DNA of 64,000 nucleotides from Galdieria partita (GCA_025991245.1 BQMJ01000012.1:124001-188000), one strand, 5' to 3'; shown: positions 43,129-54,297, numbered from the stretch's first letter. The notes: a model not told the origin generated them from the letters alone. Made by a program: numbers and translations.

Positions 43129-45671
43129 GTATGCTCTGCTTTGAGATCTTAGGTTTCCTATCTAAGACTTTAAAGCCCAAAATATACCGAATGAATGACA
43201 TCTTCGTTTATGAAGGAAAGCTTTCTATATTCTCTCTGTTTCTAGCACAAATTTTAAAAGGAAACAAGAGAGCGCAGAATTTACTATCCTTCCAAGTTAA
43301 ATTAGAACGAAAGCCATACTAAATCAGCTCAACAGTTCTCTCTTGTAGATAAATTCATTACGTCAATCAGGAAACGGAGGTGACCATTTTGTTATTCGAC
43401 TGATGCAACTGAACAAGAGAAGCTTAAATACATCAAAAGAAGTCCGAGAATTGTGATATTCTATCATAGTTTGGTAATTTTCTACATTCATTTTATAGAG
43501 AAATGAGAAATAGAATTCCGCATTGTTCTCTATGGTGAAGCACAGTAAGGAATAGAAACTTTTCTTAACTTGTCCTAAGAGACAAAATTTTACGAGCAAG
43601 TCTTCATAGAGTTTCATCATTTGTGAAAACAATAGTTATCGCTTCAATATATTCAAATACAAGCTCATGCTAATTCGATTCTGCTTGTGTAAAAGATTTC
43701 TTTAACTGACGTTCCACTACTTTAACAACAACTTTAATAACCGAATTGTGTTACTTCTAGTTTAATTTCTACAGGAATTCATTCGTAACCTCGACTAGAG
43801 TAAAGAAGAACAACAGCAATTTTCATAGAACATATATTTCTATTTAGCTAACAAATACCATTTACTTTTCATTGACGCAAACTGGGATATTCAAAAGCTT
43901 TTCATAGATTTCCAATGCTTTAGAAATAACAATGATAAGAAACCAGGATTCTCTATCCAAAACAGTAAAAAATATTGCTGAGTTTATATATTATAAGAGG
44001 CGAAATGAGCCCTCAATATGATTAAACAAGATTTCTATAAATAATTTTGTCTAAATTACTTTGAGAAGAAGCCAATTGCAATGTTTCTGAAGTTTCTCAT
44101 TAAGTGTTTAACGACGTGAATTGTTTGGATTACTTCATTTGTGTTAGGATGTGGGTAGCCAAAGTGCTTAAGGATCAACTTGCACTTGTTGTAAAAGAAG
44201 CTTGATACATCTCATACTCACTTTGTTTCCAAACGCCTCCTTTTTTTAGCAACTAGAAGGATGACTTTAACGGATATATCTTCTCAAGCAACTTCCAGGA
44301 TTCTTCGTTTCCTTTGTCAGAAGAAGGTTAACGCAGAGGAACTAGCTTTTATTTCTTTATGAGTCGTAAACCTAACTTTGCCTCGGCAATCTGTATAAAT
44401 TGACTTTATCTACGAAATATTGTGCTGCAAATGAGGTGAAAATCATTTTGTTTCACTTTTGAACTTTCAGGTCGTTGATAGTCCGCAATTCCTTGGTGTC
44501 GGTTTTCCTTACCACGGCAACTATATTGTCTTGTATCAATGACAAGATCCTGTTCTTTCTCAAACTACCGTAGTAACTTCTAATTTTCTAATGGAGAAGT
44601 CTAAGCATAGTCATCAAGAACATGTTAGATAGAGAGCCCAATGTATGGACACTATAACCCCTCCTCTTCCAATTTTTTGTGTGAAGCAATGTTTGTCCTT
44701 TATGAAAGACATGAAACCTAAAACCAAAGTTAAATATATAGTTCTTGATAGTATTTGGACTTTAAATTGAAGAACTTTAAAACAAAGTATGAAGAAACCG
44801 ATGACCACACGGTTCAGGAAGGAATGTTCACTCCCAGAGACGTATATGCCATGGAAGAGTAAATTTTGATGCCAAACACTTTGCTTGGATAGAGCTTAGT
44901 TTTCAAATTATAGTGCTGCTCATTTGTCTGAAGACGTGTAGAATTCACTTTTCGAAGCATACCTCAATAAGAATGTCAAACAAAACCAAGTGACATTGTA
45001 TGTCAAGCTTTTTGTAAAAACGTTAGGACGAATTAGTTGATCGAGCAGACATTGTACAGTAAACATTCTTTATTGTCGATACAAATGGTGCTAAACTATT
45101 TTGTAGCAACTTCTTTTCCCTTGATGATTTTTGGTTGTCGCAAGCATAGTTTGTTGGAAAGGAGGAGCAACCACTTTGCAATGTTATTGTAAATAGCTGA
45201 TTTTCTCGTTTATTATGCATACAAAACACCTCAGCGGTGTGTAGATGTTTGATTTTATTCAAAACAGGAGCTTCTGAAGGGAAGAGGTGGCTTACTTTCT
45301 TCTACAGCAACTATTGCACTACGACTCTCAAGTAAACATATCCTATTGCTGAAACATATCTCCTGTCATAAATTTTGTGATTATTCCAAAAGTCTATTAT
45401 GAACTTTTAGAAACTAGTTCAATGGATAGGGTGGAAAATTTATTCAAAGTTTTGCATTTCCACTATGGTACACCTCGCACAACTGCAGTTCATAGTGCAT
45501 CGCAAAACGGTTTAACTAAGTCTTCTATTCAAGTTGTGAAAGACCTTATTACTGAAAGTCGTATAGAAAGAAGACTACTGTATGTATGTACGCAAATTTC
45601 ACCTCTAATATGCTCTATTTATTAATTGAATAACAACGCAATAATATCAGAACCAAACAATGATAAATCAT
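43129..45671. other. Gene-poor AT-rich gap within the cluster
   Basis: 2.5 kb with no supported host gene. It contains small open frames and one short region (45377-45570) with a faint resemblance to retroelement integrase. Confidence 0.4.
45377..45570 (+). mobile_element. Possible fossil of LTR-retrotransposon integrase
   Basis: A short stretch resembles the end of the integrase core of Ty3/gypsy-like elements, where a conserved QNG/SNG block precedes a helix. No long terminal repeats, protease or reverse transcriptase were seen nearby. If real, it is a small, old, broken remnant. The resemblance is weak. Confidence 0.2.
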
Positions 45672-46523
45672 TTAGCAACCATAAACTGAGTAGTTGTCAA
45701 ATCCAAATTTTTCAAAGTCCTTCCAATGAGGAGAGTTTCCGATTGTTGATGTAAAATTGATGTGCTCAATAGCTAACGGTGGATAGACCAACATAACGTG
45801 CGGATCTCTAGGCTTCAAAGTAACAAGGAACGTTTCTACATACTTTTGATTAAGAAATAATTCACTCGTAATACTCAAAGAAGGATTATTCAATAAGCGA
45901 ACAGGGTGCTCCAAACAGTCCACTACATGCTTCGCAAAATTTTTCGATATCATATACATTTGAGCTCCTGAATAAGTATCATCACTGCGGAAAATAATTT
46001 CTTCAAGAGTCGATAAATTCGGTGAATCTAAGTACGAGAGCCTCAGCAAATCGCTGCTATTCGCGAATTGCAGAGCAGCTTCTATTCTGTTCCAAAATTT
46101 GCCAACGTTACATAAAAAGCGCATGTCGTCTTCACATATAATGGCGAATTCGACTTCCTCGTCGTCAATAAACAGCTTTAAGGCTTTCATATGAGACAAA
46201 AAGCAAGCAACAACAGAACGTCCAGGTCTCCCCTTGAAACCTCCAACTTCACTTTCATTCACACGAGGATCCTCTCGAGGTACTGAATGCCAAGAAAACC
46301 ACTCCACAAGAATAGAGTCGGTTGGAATAGCTTCAACTATGACGCATTTTGCTCCCACTCTTCTGAGTTCAGCTTCGACAGAAGCACGTCGAACTTCTGT
46401 TGTAACTGCAAAGAACTTGACGGGAACAGTGCTTGAAAAGCTGTTTTCTGGTTCTTCATGAGTATAGGACGTAATAAGAATGAAGAAAATAACTTGTAAA
46501 ACGCCTAGCGTAACTACAGAGTA
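45672..46523 (-). CDS. Type II membrane glycosyltransferase, GT25-like (5' end uncertain)
   Basis: The frame codes about 284 residues. It opens with a hydrophobic span (VVTLGVLQVIFFILITSY) and continues into a GT25-like domain: FKGRPGRSVVACFLSHMKAL, then AIICEDDMRF with the EDD motif, and GAQMYMISKNFA. GT25 includes collagen galactosyltransferases and bacterial lipopolysaccharide enzymes. No in-frame ATG precedes the membrane span before a stop at 46533-46535. A tiny first exon is likely; one option is ATGTTTCAT spliced through a 40-nt intron, which I cannot confirm. The 5' end overlaps, antisense, the start of the neighbouring plus-strand gene if that starts at 46480. Confidence 0.75.
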   Translation of the reverse strand, partial: YSVVTLGVLQVIFFILITSYTHEEPENSFSSTVPVKFFAVTTEVRRASVEAELRRVGAKCVIVEAIPTDSILVEWFSWHSVPREDPRVNESEVGGFKGRPGRSVVACFLSHMKALKLFIDDEEVEFAIICEDDMRFLCNVGKFWNRIEAALQFANSSDLLRLSYLDSPNLSTLEEIIFRSDDTYSGAQMYMISKNFAKHVVDCLEHPVRLLNNPSLSITSELFLNQKYVETFLVTLKPRDPHVMLVYPPLAIEHINFTSTIGNSPHWKDFEKFGFDNYSVYGC

Positions 46524-46551
46524 CTTAATTCGTCAACCAATTTTTGAGGTT

Positions 46552-47769
46552 ATGTCGTTGAACATGAAACATCGCCGTATGGGGCAACGCAACATGAAGC
46601 TGAAGAAAGGAACCCTTATTTTCTTCTCTTTGTTGACGTTTTTGTGTCTCAGGCGTTTTCTGAGCTATGAAGAACGTCTCGATGAACTTTGGCTTCACGA
46701 ATTTCCTTTAGAATATTTGACGTCACTGGAGACACACTCGTTGAATTTGAGTGCAAGACTTATGACCACAGTTGAACCTGCAAGGTTATACCTGGAAGAA
46801 GTGTTCAATCTTAAAGATACGTATACTTGTGAATTGCTATCACCTTCTATATTTCAAGACGGGTCTGTCTATTTCAGAACACTATGTGGAGAACGAGGTA
46901 AAGGAGGATTCTCGTTTATTTCCAAGTCACGTTTGACTTCTGGAGCTATTGAGGAAGTAACTTTACTGGGGCTAGTTCCTCCTTCTTATCTTTCGTATGA
47001 AGAAAATGGTTTTGAAGACTGTCGAGGTTTCACTTGGGATGGTACCTCATATCTTATTTGTTCTGTACAGAGTGGCCGTGCTTCAAGAAAACAAGTTGCT
47101 GTAACACTTGGAAAGAAGAACCAAGTACTCGAATTCAACGTTTCTGGATTGGAGTTGTCTAGAATCGAAAAGAACTGGACACCTTTGGTGCATAATAGAA
47201 ACTTGTATTTTATCTACTCCTTTACTCCTTTTATCGTATTGAAGTGTAATGTCGTAGACTGGAGAAATTTTCATTGTGATGTGGAACACGCTGAAGCCAC
47301 AGAAAGTGTATCGGACTTCACAGTTCTTCGCGGGGGAACTCCTTGTGTTCCTATCGACCATAAACGATATCTTTGCATTTCGCATGGGCGTTGGGTCTAT
47401 CGAGACTCTCGAAGAAGATCAAAACGATCCGATTCTAATGTATTTTTTTACAGGGGTCTTATTACCGTCATAGGAACAGATCCTTGGGGTATCATTGGAA
47501 TCAGTTCTGTCTTGCATTTTCCTCAAACGCCTTGTTCTTTGAAGGAAACACAGAAAAATGTGGAGTATCCAACAGGAATTCTAAAGGAAGGTAATCGTAT
47601 AATTCTAGGTGCCCATTTTAAGGACGAGATATGTAAGTTCTTTGAATATCCTAACCTCCTGCAACAAGTTGAACCGTTCACTTATCCTGTTCCTTTGACA
47701 CACAGACAGATAGAGTCGTTTCTATCTCAAGAATTGTCTAAAATTTTGAAGAATCCAAACTGGTGTTGA
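46552..47769 (+). CDS. Type II membrane protein with GH130-like five-bladed propeller
   Basis: A basic tail and one span (GTLIFFSLLTFLCL) precede a lumenal beta-propeller domain of the GH130/DUF377 type, known for beta-mannoside phosphorylases and beta-1,2-mannosidases. Matching blocks are FEDCRGFTWDGTSYLI, IEKNWTPLVHNRNLYFIYSF, RGGTPCVPI with ISHGRW, and VEYPTGILKEGNRIILGAHF near the end. With this start the product is 405 residues; an earlier in-frame ATG at 46480 would add 24 residues and overlap the divergent gene. One exon. GH130 enzymes are mostly bacterial, so a membrane-tethered eukaryotic version next to glycosyltransferases suggests glycan trimming or phosphorolysis. Catalytic residues were not verified. 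Confidence 0.72.
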   Translation: MSLNMKHRRMGQRNMKLKKGTLIFFSLLTFLCLRRFLSYEERLDELWLHEFPLEYLTSLETHSLNLSARLMTTVEPARLYLEEVFNLKDTYTCELLSPSIFQDGSVYFRTLCGERGKGGFSFISKSRLTSGAIEEVTLLGLVPPSYLSYEENGFEDCRGFTWDGTSYLICSVQSGRASRKQVAVTLGKKNQVLEFNVSGLELSRIEKNWTPLVHNRNLYFIYSFTPFIVLKCNVVDWRNFHCDVEHAEATESVSDFTVLRGGTPCVPIDHKRYLCISHGRWVYRDSRRRSKRSDSNVFFYRGLITVIGTDPWGIIGISSVLHFPQTPCSLKETQKNVEYPTGILKEGNRIILGAHFKDEICKFFEYPNLLQQVEPFTYPVPLTHRQIESFLSQELSKILKNPNWC

Positions 47770-49154
47770 TTTTGTTTTGTAATGTTTCCCATTGCTACTT
47801 TCAAAGTGGCCTTAGTTTATTCGTTTACAAGGTGTATTGGATCAAAATTTTGATAGTTGATATGAAATAAATTGCTGAAGAAACTTTATTTTTCCCTGTA
47901 TATTTTACTTTTATTCATCCATGTTGGAAATAGTACTGTCGATCTAATATCTGCATTCAAGAAACTATAAGAAGACGAATAGGATCAATAGAGGATGCAA
48001 AGAAGTATGATAATATGTGCTTCAGAGATGCAGGAAGCATAGTTTGTTTATAGGATTAAAGTCCACCTCATGAATAGTTTGACTTTTTTTCTCGAGATCT
48101 ATCGAAGAACACTTCGCAGCGACTTCAGAGAGACTGGAACTGTGTTGTGTAAGTGAAAATTCTCCGTCCAAACTATAGTCCCGAGGTTGATTGCGATAAA
48201 CAATGCAACGTGAGGTTTTTAAAAAGTTTTTATCAATCGGAACAGTACATAGCGGTAATATAGCACTCTCAAAGGAATATTGTGTTACAGAGTGGATGCA
48301 CGTTCTTAAGATGTCCAAGATTTACCACAAATGGCTCGTCACACTCCTTATCGAGAACGATAGTTGAAGTTTCAACACAATAAGCTTCTATTCATGCAGA
48401 TGTTGCAGAATGCGAACACTCTAGAGCAAAATGCAGCGTTGTTTCAAAAATACTGCTCTTTATCGGAATAAACCAAGAAAAGCCAAAGTGGTGCAGAAAC
48501 ACAACTTACACGCACCAGAAAGCATATCATATCGGAAACATTTCCAAAAATCTGAAGGCTTCTCGCAAATTGGAGAGAATGAAAATATTATTGACTCCTC
48601 GGACATTTCGTAAGTAGCATAAGGTACCAATATTTGAAAATGTACTTGTAAAATTTCCAAACAGAATTTTGGCTTTCAAGAGAATAAATCAATCGAGATA
48701 ACGAGAAGGAAGTTGCGACTGCAATAACAAATTTTGAAGGAATTTGGTGTGTTCTATGTCCGATGAATCGTGAGGGGTTGTGGCAAAGTCAAGTTTCAAT
48801 TCCAAAAAAAGACTTCTCAGGATATAATACGAGTATCCAGCACTCGTTCTTTGATATACACATAAATGTTTCATCGATAGAAATTTTTGATCTGGAAACA
48901 AAGACGTTGGTAAAGTCGTAAAACTCCAAGCAGCCAAAGACAATAAAAATTAGATTTCAAATAGAGACAACGTTGTCAATTGGAAACAACTTCTAATTGA
49001 GATAACTGCTCTTTCCATATTGGAGTAAAATATACATTTTCAGAGAAAAAGCCTGAAAATTGGAATCCAAGCAGCTTTTGAATTTTTTTGAATTTGCTAA
49101 TCGCTCGGAATTTGACTTTCTCTTTTTCTTTGAGGAGCACTAATTGCTAAACGG
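47770..49154. other. Stretch with unresolved minus-strand coding signals
   Basis: The stretch between two plus-strand genes. Its middle (48022-48943) carries possible minus-strand exons listed separately. The outer parts hold 3' and 5' flanks only. Confidence 0.3.
48022..48943 (-). CDS. Possible multi-exon or decayed gene, unknown
   Basis: At least three minus-strand segments look coding. One near 48943-48689 contains HLCVYQRTSAGYSYYILRSL. One near 48660-48510 contains PSDFWKCFRYDMLSG. One from about 48388 to 48022, with a 41-nt intron, contains CDEPFVVNLGHLKN and RNQPRDYSLDGEFSLT. I could not join all of them in phase, nor find a membrane-anchored start as in the neighbours. It may be a real gene with small introns I misplace, or a degenerate copy of a cluster gene. 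No family recognised. Confidence 0.25.
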
Positions 49155-49978
49155 ATGGAAAGAGTTGGTGAAAACAGATACAAAATGCAAAAGTGTTGTG
49201 AGGGTATTCGGCTTTCTTTCGTCCTCTTCGTCTTTATCAGTGTACGATATAATCTGACCAATACACATTTGTGGAAAACATATTTCGTCAAGTGTCCAGC
49301 GTTGCAACGGAATATACGACTGTTTCAAAGTTTGTTCAGTCGCTACAGCCCAATACGGAGAATCCTTGTAAGTTGTCAAACTACGAGAACATTTCAGGAA
49401 ACAAAAGTATGCGTTGCTTTCAAAGCAATTTATGGAGTTGAACGAACCAGGTCTTCGAGATCTTCTAGTAAGTAGGCAAACATTTCAAACCATTCGCTGG
49501 CTTCCAACCTCTTTCTAAAGTAGAAAGTACAGGCAATTGGCAAGTTTCAATTCCACAGTTGTCCAAAATCGTTATGCCTTTTCAAATATACAAAAGTTCA
49601 TTTCAAGGGGTAAACGTTTACAAATTGAATACTGAAACTCGCTTAGGGCTATTTACAATAGAGGGAGTTGCAACTACGCAGGCAGCGCTATTAGGATTCT
49701 GAAACAGTCAAAGAAGGAAGTATCAATTGTATTCAGGTTATGTTGCTGAGAGTAGCTCCATCTAAATTATTGGAAAGGAAGCCTTTCATAGGTAGAAAAC
49801 GCTATTTTTTGTATGAAATATCACGGATGGTTGGTTAAGGATGATTACAAAGATCACAGTTTGACTTTTGGATATCAACCTGGAACTGTTGCCTCGTAAG
49901 CGTTGAGAAAATCTACATAAATATTCGGATTTCCATGTATATACTTGCGTCTCGCTAAGGAAAGTTTATTATAATTGA
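49155..49978 (+). CDS. Small type II membrane protein, unknown
   Basis: Five exons are proposed: 49155-49467, 49521-49609, 49695-49736, 49792-49895 and 49960-49978. They join in phase to 188 residues. A basic N-tail with Cys-Cys precedes one span (LSFVLFVFISV), then an NLT sequon and a short lumenal domain ending in YHGWLVKDDYKDHSLTFGYQ. The layout matches the neighbouring Golgi-type proteins, but I recognise no catalytic motif. The first intron (53 nt) and the phase agreement of all exons support it; the third intron (85 nt) and the last exon are the weakest. Confidence 0.5.
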
Positions 49979-50030
49979 AATGAACTGATTCTCTAAAAGA
50001 TATCGCTCAACTATTCAGTCCTTTTGAATT

Positions 50031-50987
50031 TCAGATTTTATCACACTCGAAATTTAGAAAAGTGCAAATCTTCTCAATATAGTCTTTTATGACTTCTGGA
50101 TGATTTCTAAACGGTTTCAGATCTGAATTCGGGTCGTTAGGATTTACAGAGTTCACCCAAGGATGAGCGTCTGGTTTCCCTGTCCATGCAATTGACTTGT
50201 TTCGTTTGTAATCTAAAGAGCGAGCCCATCCATAGTGAACGTTGATAATATCTGATATTCTTTGTACTTCTCCTTCTTTCGTGTGAAAATTTTCTGCCGC
50301 CTTCCCCTTTGCTTCATCAGTCCATTTTCCTGTGGCAAATACGTTCTCGAGATGATTAAAAATGCGTTGCTTTGAAGGAATATGAGGAAATTGATAAAAG
50401 ATAGTCTTGCTGCGTTCTGCCACAATGTCTTTGTAAAGTGATTTCATCCAATCTTTGTTGTTTTCAACTTCATTTTGGTAAAGCTCATACTCGCAAAACT
50501 CAACTTCAGATATGGTTTCAGATAGATTTTTCGCTGTGTCAACCAACAGCTTTGCTCCCACTTTGTAAAATACTTCGTCTGCATCAATCTTCAAAAGCTT
50601 TTTACAACTTTGATTCTTCAACCACAGGAGCCCTTCATTGCGTGCGGAGGAAACGTCGAAATCTTCAATATTTTTGGAAAAGATTCTCAGCTTTCCAATC
50701 TCTATTTCGTTCGAGAAGATATGTTCTAAGAGTGGAATCGTTCTGTCAAGGGAACCAGTGTCCACAAAAGCATATCTATCAATCTCAGGCAAAACCGATG
50801 CAATCGTGAAAACAGCAAGGCTCTCTTCGTTGTACCCAATAGTAAGAGCAGCTACGTCACATATGTGGGAGAGGACACTTTTGACTTCTTTCTGGACTCG
50901 CAAGTTTCTTACATTCCAAAAATGTAGTAAAGATGCGAGAGTACAGAGAACTACAAATATCGCAAGGGAGTTGCGCCTTGTTCTCAT
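50031..50987 (-). CDS. Type II membrane glycosyltransferase, GT2-like
   Basis: 318 residues in one exon. A basic tail (MRTRRNS) and a span (LAIFVVLCTLASLLHF) lead into a GT-A domain of the WaaE/LgtF-like GT2 group: AALTIGYNEE, FVDTGSLDRT, DVSSARNEGLLWLKN and the metal site LLKIDADEVF. The second half (HIPSKQRIFNH, NVHYGWARSL) fits the same group. The pattern is commoner in bacteria, so an old transfer is possible but not shown. The substrate is unknown. Confidence 0.8.
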   Translation of the reverse strand: MRTRRNSLAIFVVLCTLASLLHFWNVRNLRVQKEVKSVLSHICDVAALTIGYNEESLAVFTIASVLPEIDRYAFVDTGSLDRTIPLLEHIFSNEIEIGKLRIFSKNIEDFDVSSARNEGLLWLKNQSCKKLLKIDADEVFYKVGAKLLVDTAKNLSETISEVEFCEYELYQNEVENNKDWMKSLYKDIVAERSKTIFYQFPHIPSKQRIFNHLENVFATGKWTDEAKGKAAENFHTKEGEVQRISDIINVHYGWARSLDYKRNKSIAWTGKPDAHPWVNSVNPNDPNSDLKPFRNHPEVIKDYIEKICTFLNFECDKI

Positions 50988-52906
50988 AATTAAGGTGGTC
51001 CTGAAGTTGAAAAATGTCCCTGAGGCAATTTGAAAAATGGGTCTAGGATAATACTTACTAAAAAGGTCATTAATGGTTGTATTTGTAAGGAAGCAATCAG
51101 TCAGAAAATTATGACTCTTTTTTATGTAAAATCGTCGTTTCTTTGTTTAAGTGATGTCAGAATCAATATCTAACTCTGATTTATAGCTTCGAACGATGTA
51201 GATTACCCAAGCTGTTTTTACTTTGTAACGGTGAAGTCTGACAGCAGCAGTCTAGCTCGAAATTTTTGATAACATCTAAGTTTTACAGGCTACTAAATAG
51301 CTTCAATAGTCATATGGTCTCAATGGATCACTGATAAGTCTAGCAAAGTAAGCAATCTTCTCTGGAACAGTATCCAGTAAAGGAAACTCAGTAGCTGTGA
51401 ATATTACGTCGATATTGCAGTAGCAAGTAACTATTATATAACCAAAGTAAACAGCTGAAACACATTTTGCAAATTACTTTGTTGTCCAGTTCCGTCAAGG
51501 ACTCCTGCTGTTCTCACAAACGTGGATAAAAGACTTGATATGATGGAAAGGTACATCAGTGATATCTTAGTATACATATCGCTATCACAAGAAAAGGAGC
51601 TGGAAAGGTCTCTGAAATATGTTTGAAGCAGAAAAATACAAGAAATACATATGGAATTCTCGGATCCATAGAAAATAATAGACTTGAATTTTGAACGCCT
51701 TGCATTTAAGATATTTATGTAACCAGTTCACCGAATGTAGTATCATACAATAGCTTCACCATCAAATTTTCACCAATGTATCATATTGACTGTTCTTAAA
51801 ATATATAGGGTTTCAACAATTTGTACAGGAAAAAAGTTTCTAGTCCATGTTATAAACAAAAGTTTAAGAATGCGCAATTTTCTCACAACATGATGATAAA
51901 TTTTACACAAAAACAAAAGAATGTTATAGGAATCAACTTTCTGCCAAAGTATTACCAGCAGTTTATCTTAAACCAGGCTAGAGCAGAAACAAATAGGTTA
52001 GTGCATTTTCATAAATTTCGTGTCAGTTCATAGTCATAGAAATAGTTATCTGCAAGGAGGTTAGATCTAACAATCTCTGATACGGCGCTCTTGTTACGCT
52101 TCTGGTATGCATCCAAGAATAATTGCCAGAATATCCGGAGCGTAGTTTGTTATTGATATATTCATGCTCATAGCATATTTGCATACAGTCATGAAACACA
52201 TGATGTTACGCAAAAGATAAATTTTGCAATACCATAGCAGATGAATCCGTTGAAACAACATATTTCATGGATGTAAACTTGTAAATGTAAATTTGAATGA
52301 GTGAAGGACATGCTATCGTCTATCCTTAACATCGAAACTTAAAGAGCTGTTCTAGTTCTTTGAAAACCAAAGGTAAAATTTAACTTTCTCATATAACACA
52401 GTGGCTCAATTCCTCTAGCGTCATAAATATATATCAAAAGTCAAGTCAGTTTGCATACAGCGAGCAAACTTCCAAAGAAACTCAACTATCGGCTGCCGAT
52501 TTATGCTTATAGAAACTTGATTATACACCCTCCCTAGTCCGAGTTTACCCCCACAAAGCTGTCATCCCTCAAAATTTGAGCTTTCTTCCGGTCGGTTTTC
52601 TGTCTCAAACCCCAAAAGAAGTGGCAAATCTAGTCAAGAAACAGTTTACATAAGCACAGAAGCAAAAACGAAGGGGAAACTGCAGAATCACACTACCTCC
52701 AAACTTTTCTCGTTGAGATATATGTTTCTCTTTGAACGGAAGAATCTATGAAAATATGTAAGAGCCTCTAGCAATCAAATCCTTCCATATGCCATTCACG
52801 AGAAGCTACACATACTCCTTTTATAGAGACGTGAATGACTTTCAAAATTTCAATGCAAAATAATACTTAGTACTTCGTAAATGGGTCGGGGACATTTCGA
52901 ATTGGG
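50988..52906. other. Gene-poor AT-rich gap within the cluster
   Basis: 1.9 kb with no supported gene. The small frame at 51821-52033 is AT-driven and Lys/Gln/Phe-rich without other features. The right end is the promoter of the GT7 gene. Confidence 0.4.
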
Positions 52907-53725
52907 ATGTTCTTTCGCTCCAGGCCGTTGAATTTCTTACTTTTGTTAGTAGGAACTTTTACTTTCTGTTTGAAGTATTTCGAAGAAATTGCAAGAGAAC
53001 AAGTGTTCAAGAAAACGAAGCCTTCAATTGCCATCATTATCCCTCTCCGGGATAGACCTACTGAGGAGAAGTTCATAAGGCTATATTTTTCACGCTATCT
53101 CAGTCAGTTCCAAGATATATCTTACGAAATCTTCTTTGCTGAGCAACTGGATGATAATCTTTTCAACAGAGGATTGCTTTTTAACGCAGCCTTTCTTTCT
53201 TTAGAGAATCGTTCATTTGACTGCTTCTGTTTGCAAGACGCAGATACAATTCCTATGACTAATAACTTGCTATACCGATGCCCCAAGAGCTCAGTTCCAT
53301 ATCACCTTACTCCAGCGAATCTGCATCCTCATGTTCATTATGAAGACAGTGGAGCAGGCAATATCATCTTTACTCCTAAACAGTTCAAGATTATCAATGG
53401 TTTTGGAAGCATGTTTTGGGGCTGGGGAAAGGAAGATGACAACATTGTGAGACGTTTCAAGGCATGCAACATGTGGCCATTTGAAGTTCCGCTGGAAACT
53501 TCCGAACGCTTCATGCACATTGATTGCTCTACGCAAAGAATGGAGAATCAAGCTCCAGATAATATGAAAAGATTCTTGTTAGAAGATCTTGGCAAGTACG
53601 GATTGAACACTTCAAATTTTGAGATGATTTCCTTCCAAATCTTAGATAGTGAGCCAATTCCAATTTCGAAGATTTCCTTTAGGCTCGATTGTAACAAGAA
53701 TTTGACTCCTTGGTGTAAACAGTAA
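52907..53725 (+). CDS. Type II membrane beta-1,4-galactosyltransferase-like protein (GT7)
   Basis: 272 residues in one exon. The N-terminus (MFFRSRP) and the span (LNFLLLLVGTFTFCL) are followed by a compact GT7 domain: IAIIIPLRDRP, LFNRGLLFNAAF, the metal site QDADTIP, the substrate loop GAGNIIFTPKQFKIINGF, and FWGWGKEDDN, the family hallmark. FMHIDCSTQRMEN gives the last metal-binding His region. Animal relatives add galactose or GalNAc to GlcNAc or xylose; the donor here is not predicted. The protein is short, with almost no stem. A degenerate copy of its 3' end lies about 0.8 kb downstream. Confidence 0.88.
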   Translation: MFFRSRPLNFLLLLVGTFTFCLKYFEEIAREQVFKKTKPSIAIIIPLRDRPTEEKFIRLYFSRYLSQFQDISYEIFFAEQLDDNLFNRGLLFNAAFLSLENRSFDCFCLQDADTIPMTNNLLYRCPKSSVPYHLTPANLHPHVHYEDSGAGNIIFTPKQFKIINGFGSMFWGWGKEDDNIVRRFKACNMWPFEVPLETSERFMHIDCSTQRMENQAPDNMKRFLLEDLGKYGLNTSNFEMISFQILDSEPIPISKISFRLDCNKNLTPWCKQ

Positions 53726-54036
53726 TTGTCTCAAATAAGAGTTATTTCTTGTTGCATTATTTTCTCATTAAAAGACATTTTATCCTATTTTGTCATTGAG
53801 TTTATAGCACTTGCTTCTTCGAACAGGCCATTTCTACTAGAAAACGAGAGTTGTGTTCAAAAACGAATTCAACTCACAATGAGTCTGTGTTATCTCTGCA
53901 ATTGACAAATTCAATATGTTTGATACAAATATATTTTGCCTCTTAATGCTATCTTTAGAAAGACCAAATGCTAATAACACATTTTAGAATAAAAGTTAAT
54001 TCAAGTAGTACATGTTTGAAACCGCTGAAATGTTCT

Positions 54037-54297
54037 CTAGAACGCAGGACTGGTCTGAGTTGACAGGAAATTTATCCTCATCACGCCAACGAGAGGAGAA
54101 CGTCTTCTGTCCAGTGACCTTTGTGACCAAGGGGACCCATAAGAACTTGAATCTAACTTATGGGCAATACGACCTTTGCACTGAATAAAGCTGGCATTTG
54201 CAAAGGGTACTATCTCGTTTTGCCGTGTCTGTAAACTTCTCATATTCCGTGAGTGGCCAAAAAATTTACTTCCCCTTCCGGCGAATGAAGATAGCAT
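54037..54297 (-). CDS. Possible small basic protein, unknown
   Basis: An ATG-initiated frame of 86 codons rich in Ser, Arg and Gln (SFAGRGSKFFGHSRNMRSLQ at the start). The segment is clearly GC-richer than the surrounding DNA, which favours function. It also contains two inverted repeats (CCCATAAG/CTTATGGG at 54136-54164 and CCTTTGCA/TGCAAAGG at 54173-54206), so a structured RNA is an alternative. No family recognised. Confidence 0.25.
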   Translation of the reverse strand: MLSSFAGRGSKFFGHSRNMRSLQTRQNEIVPFANASFIQCKGRIAHKLDSSSYGSPWSQRSLDRRRSPLVGVMRINFLSTQTSPAF

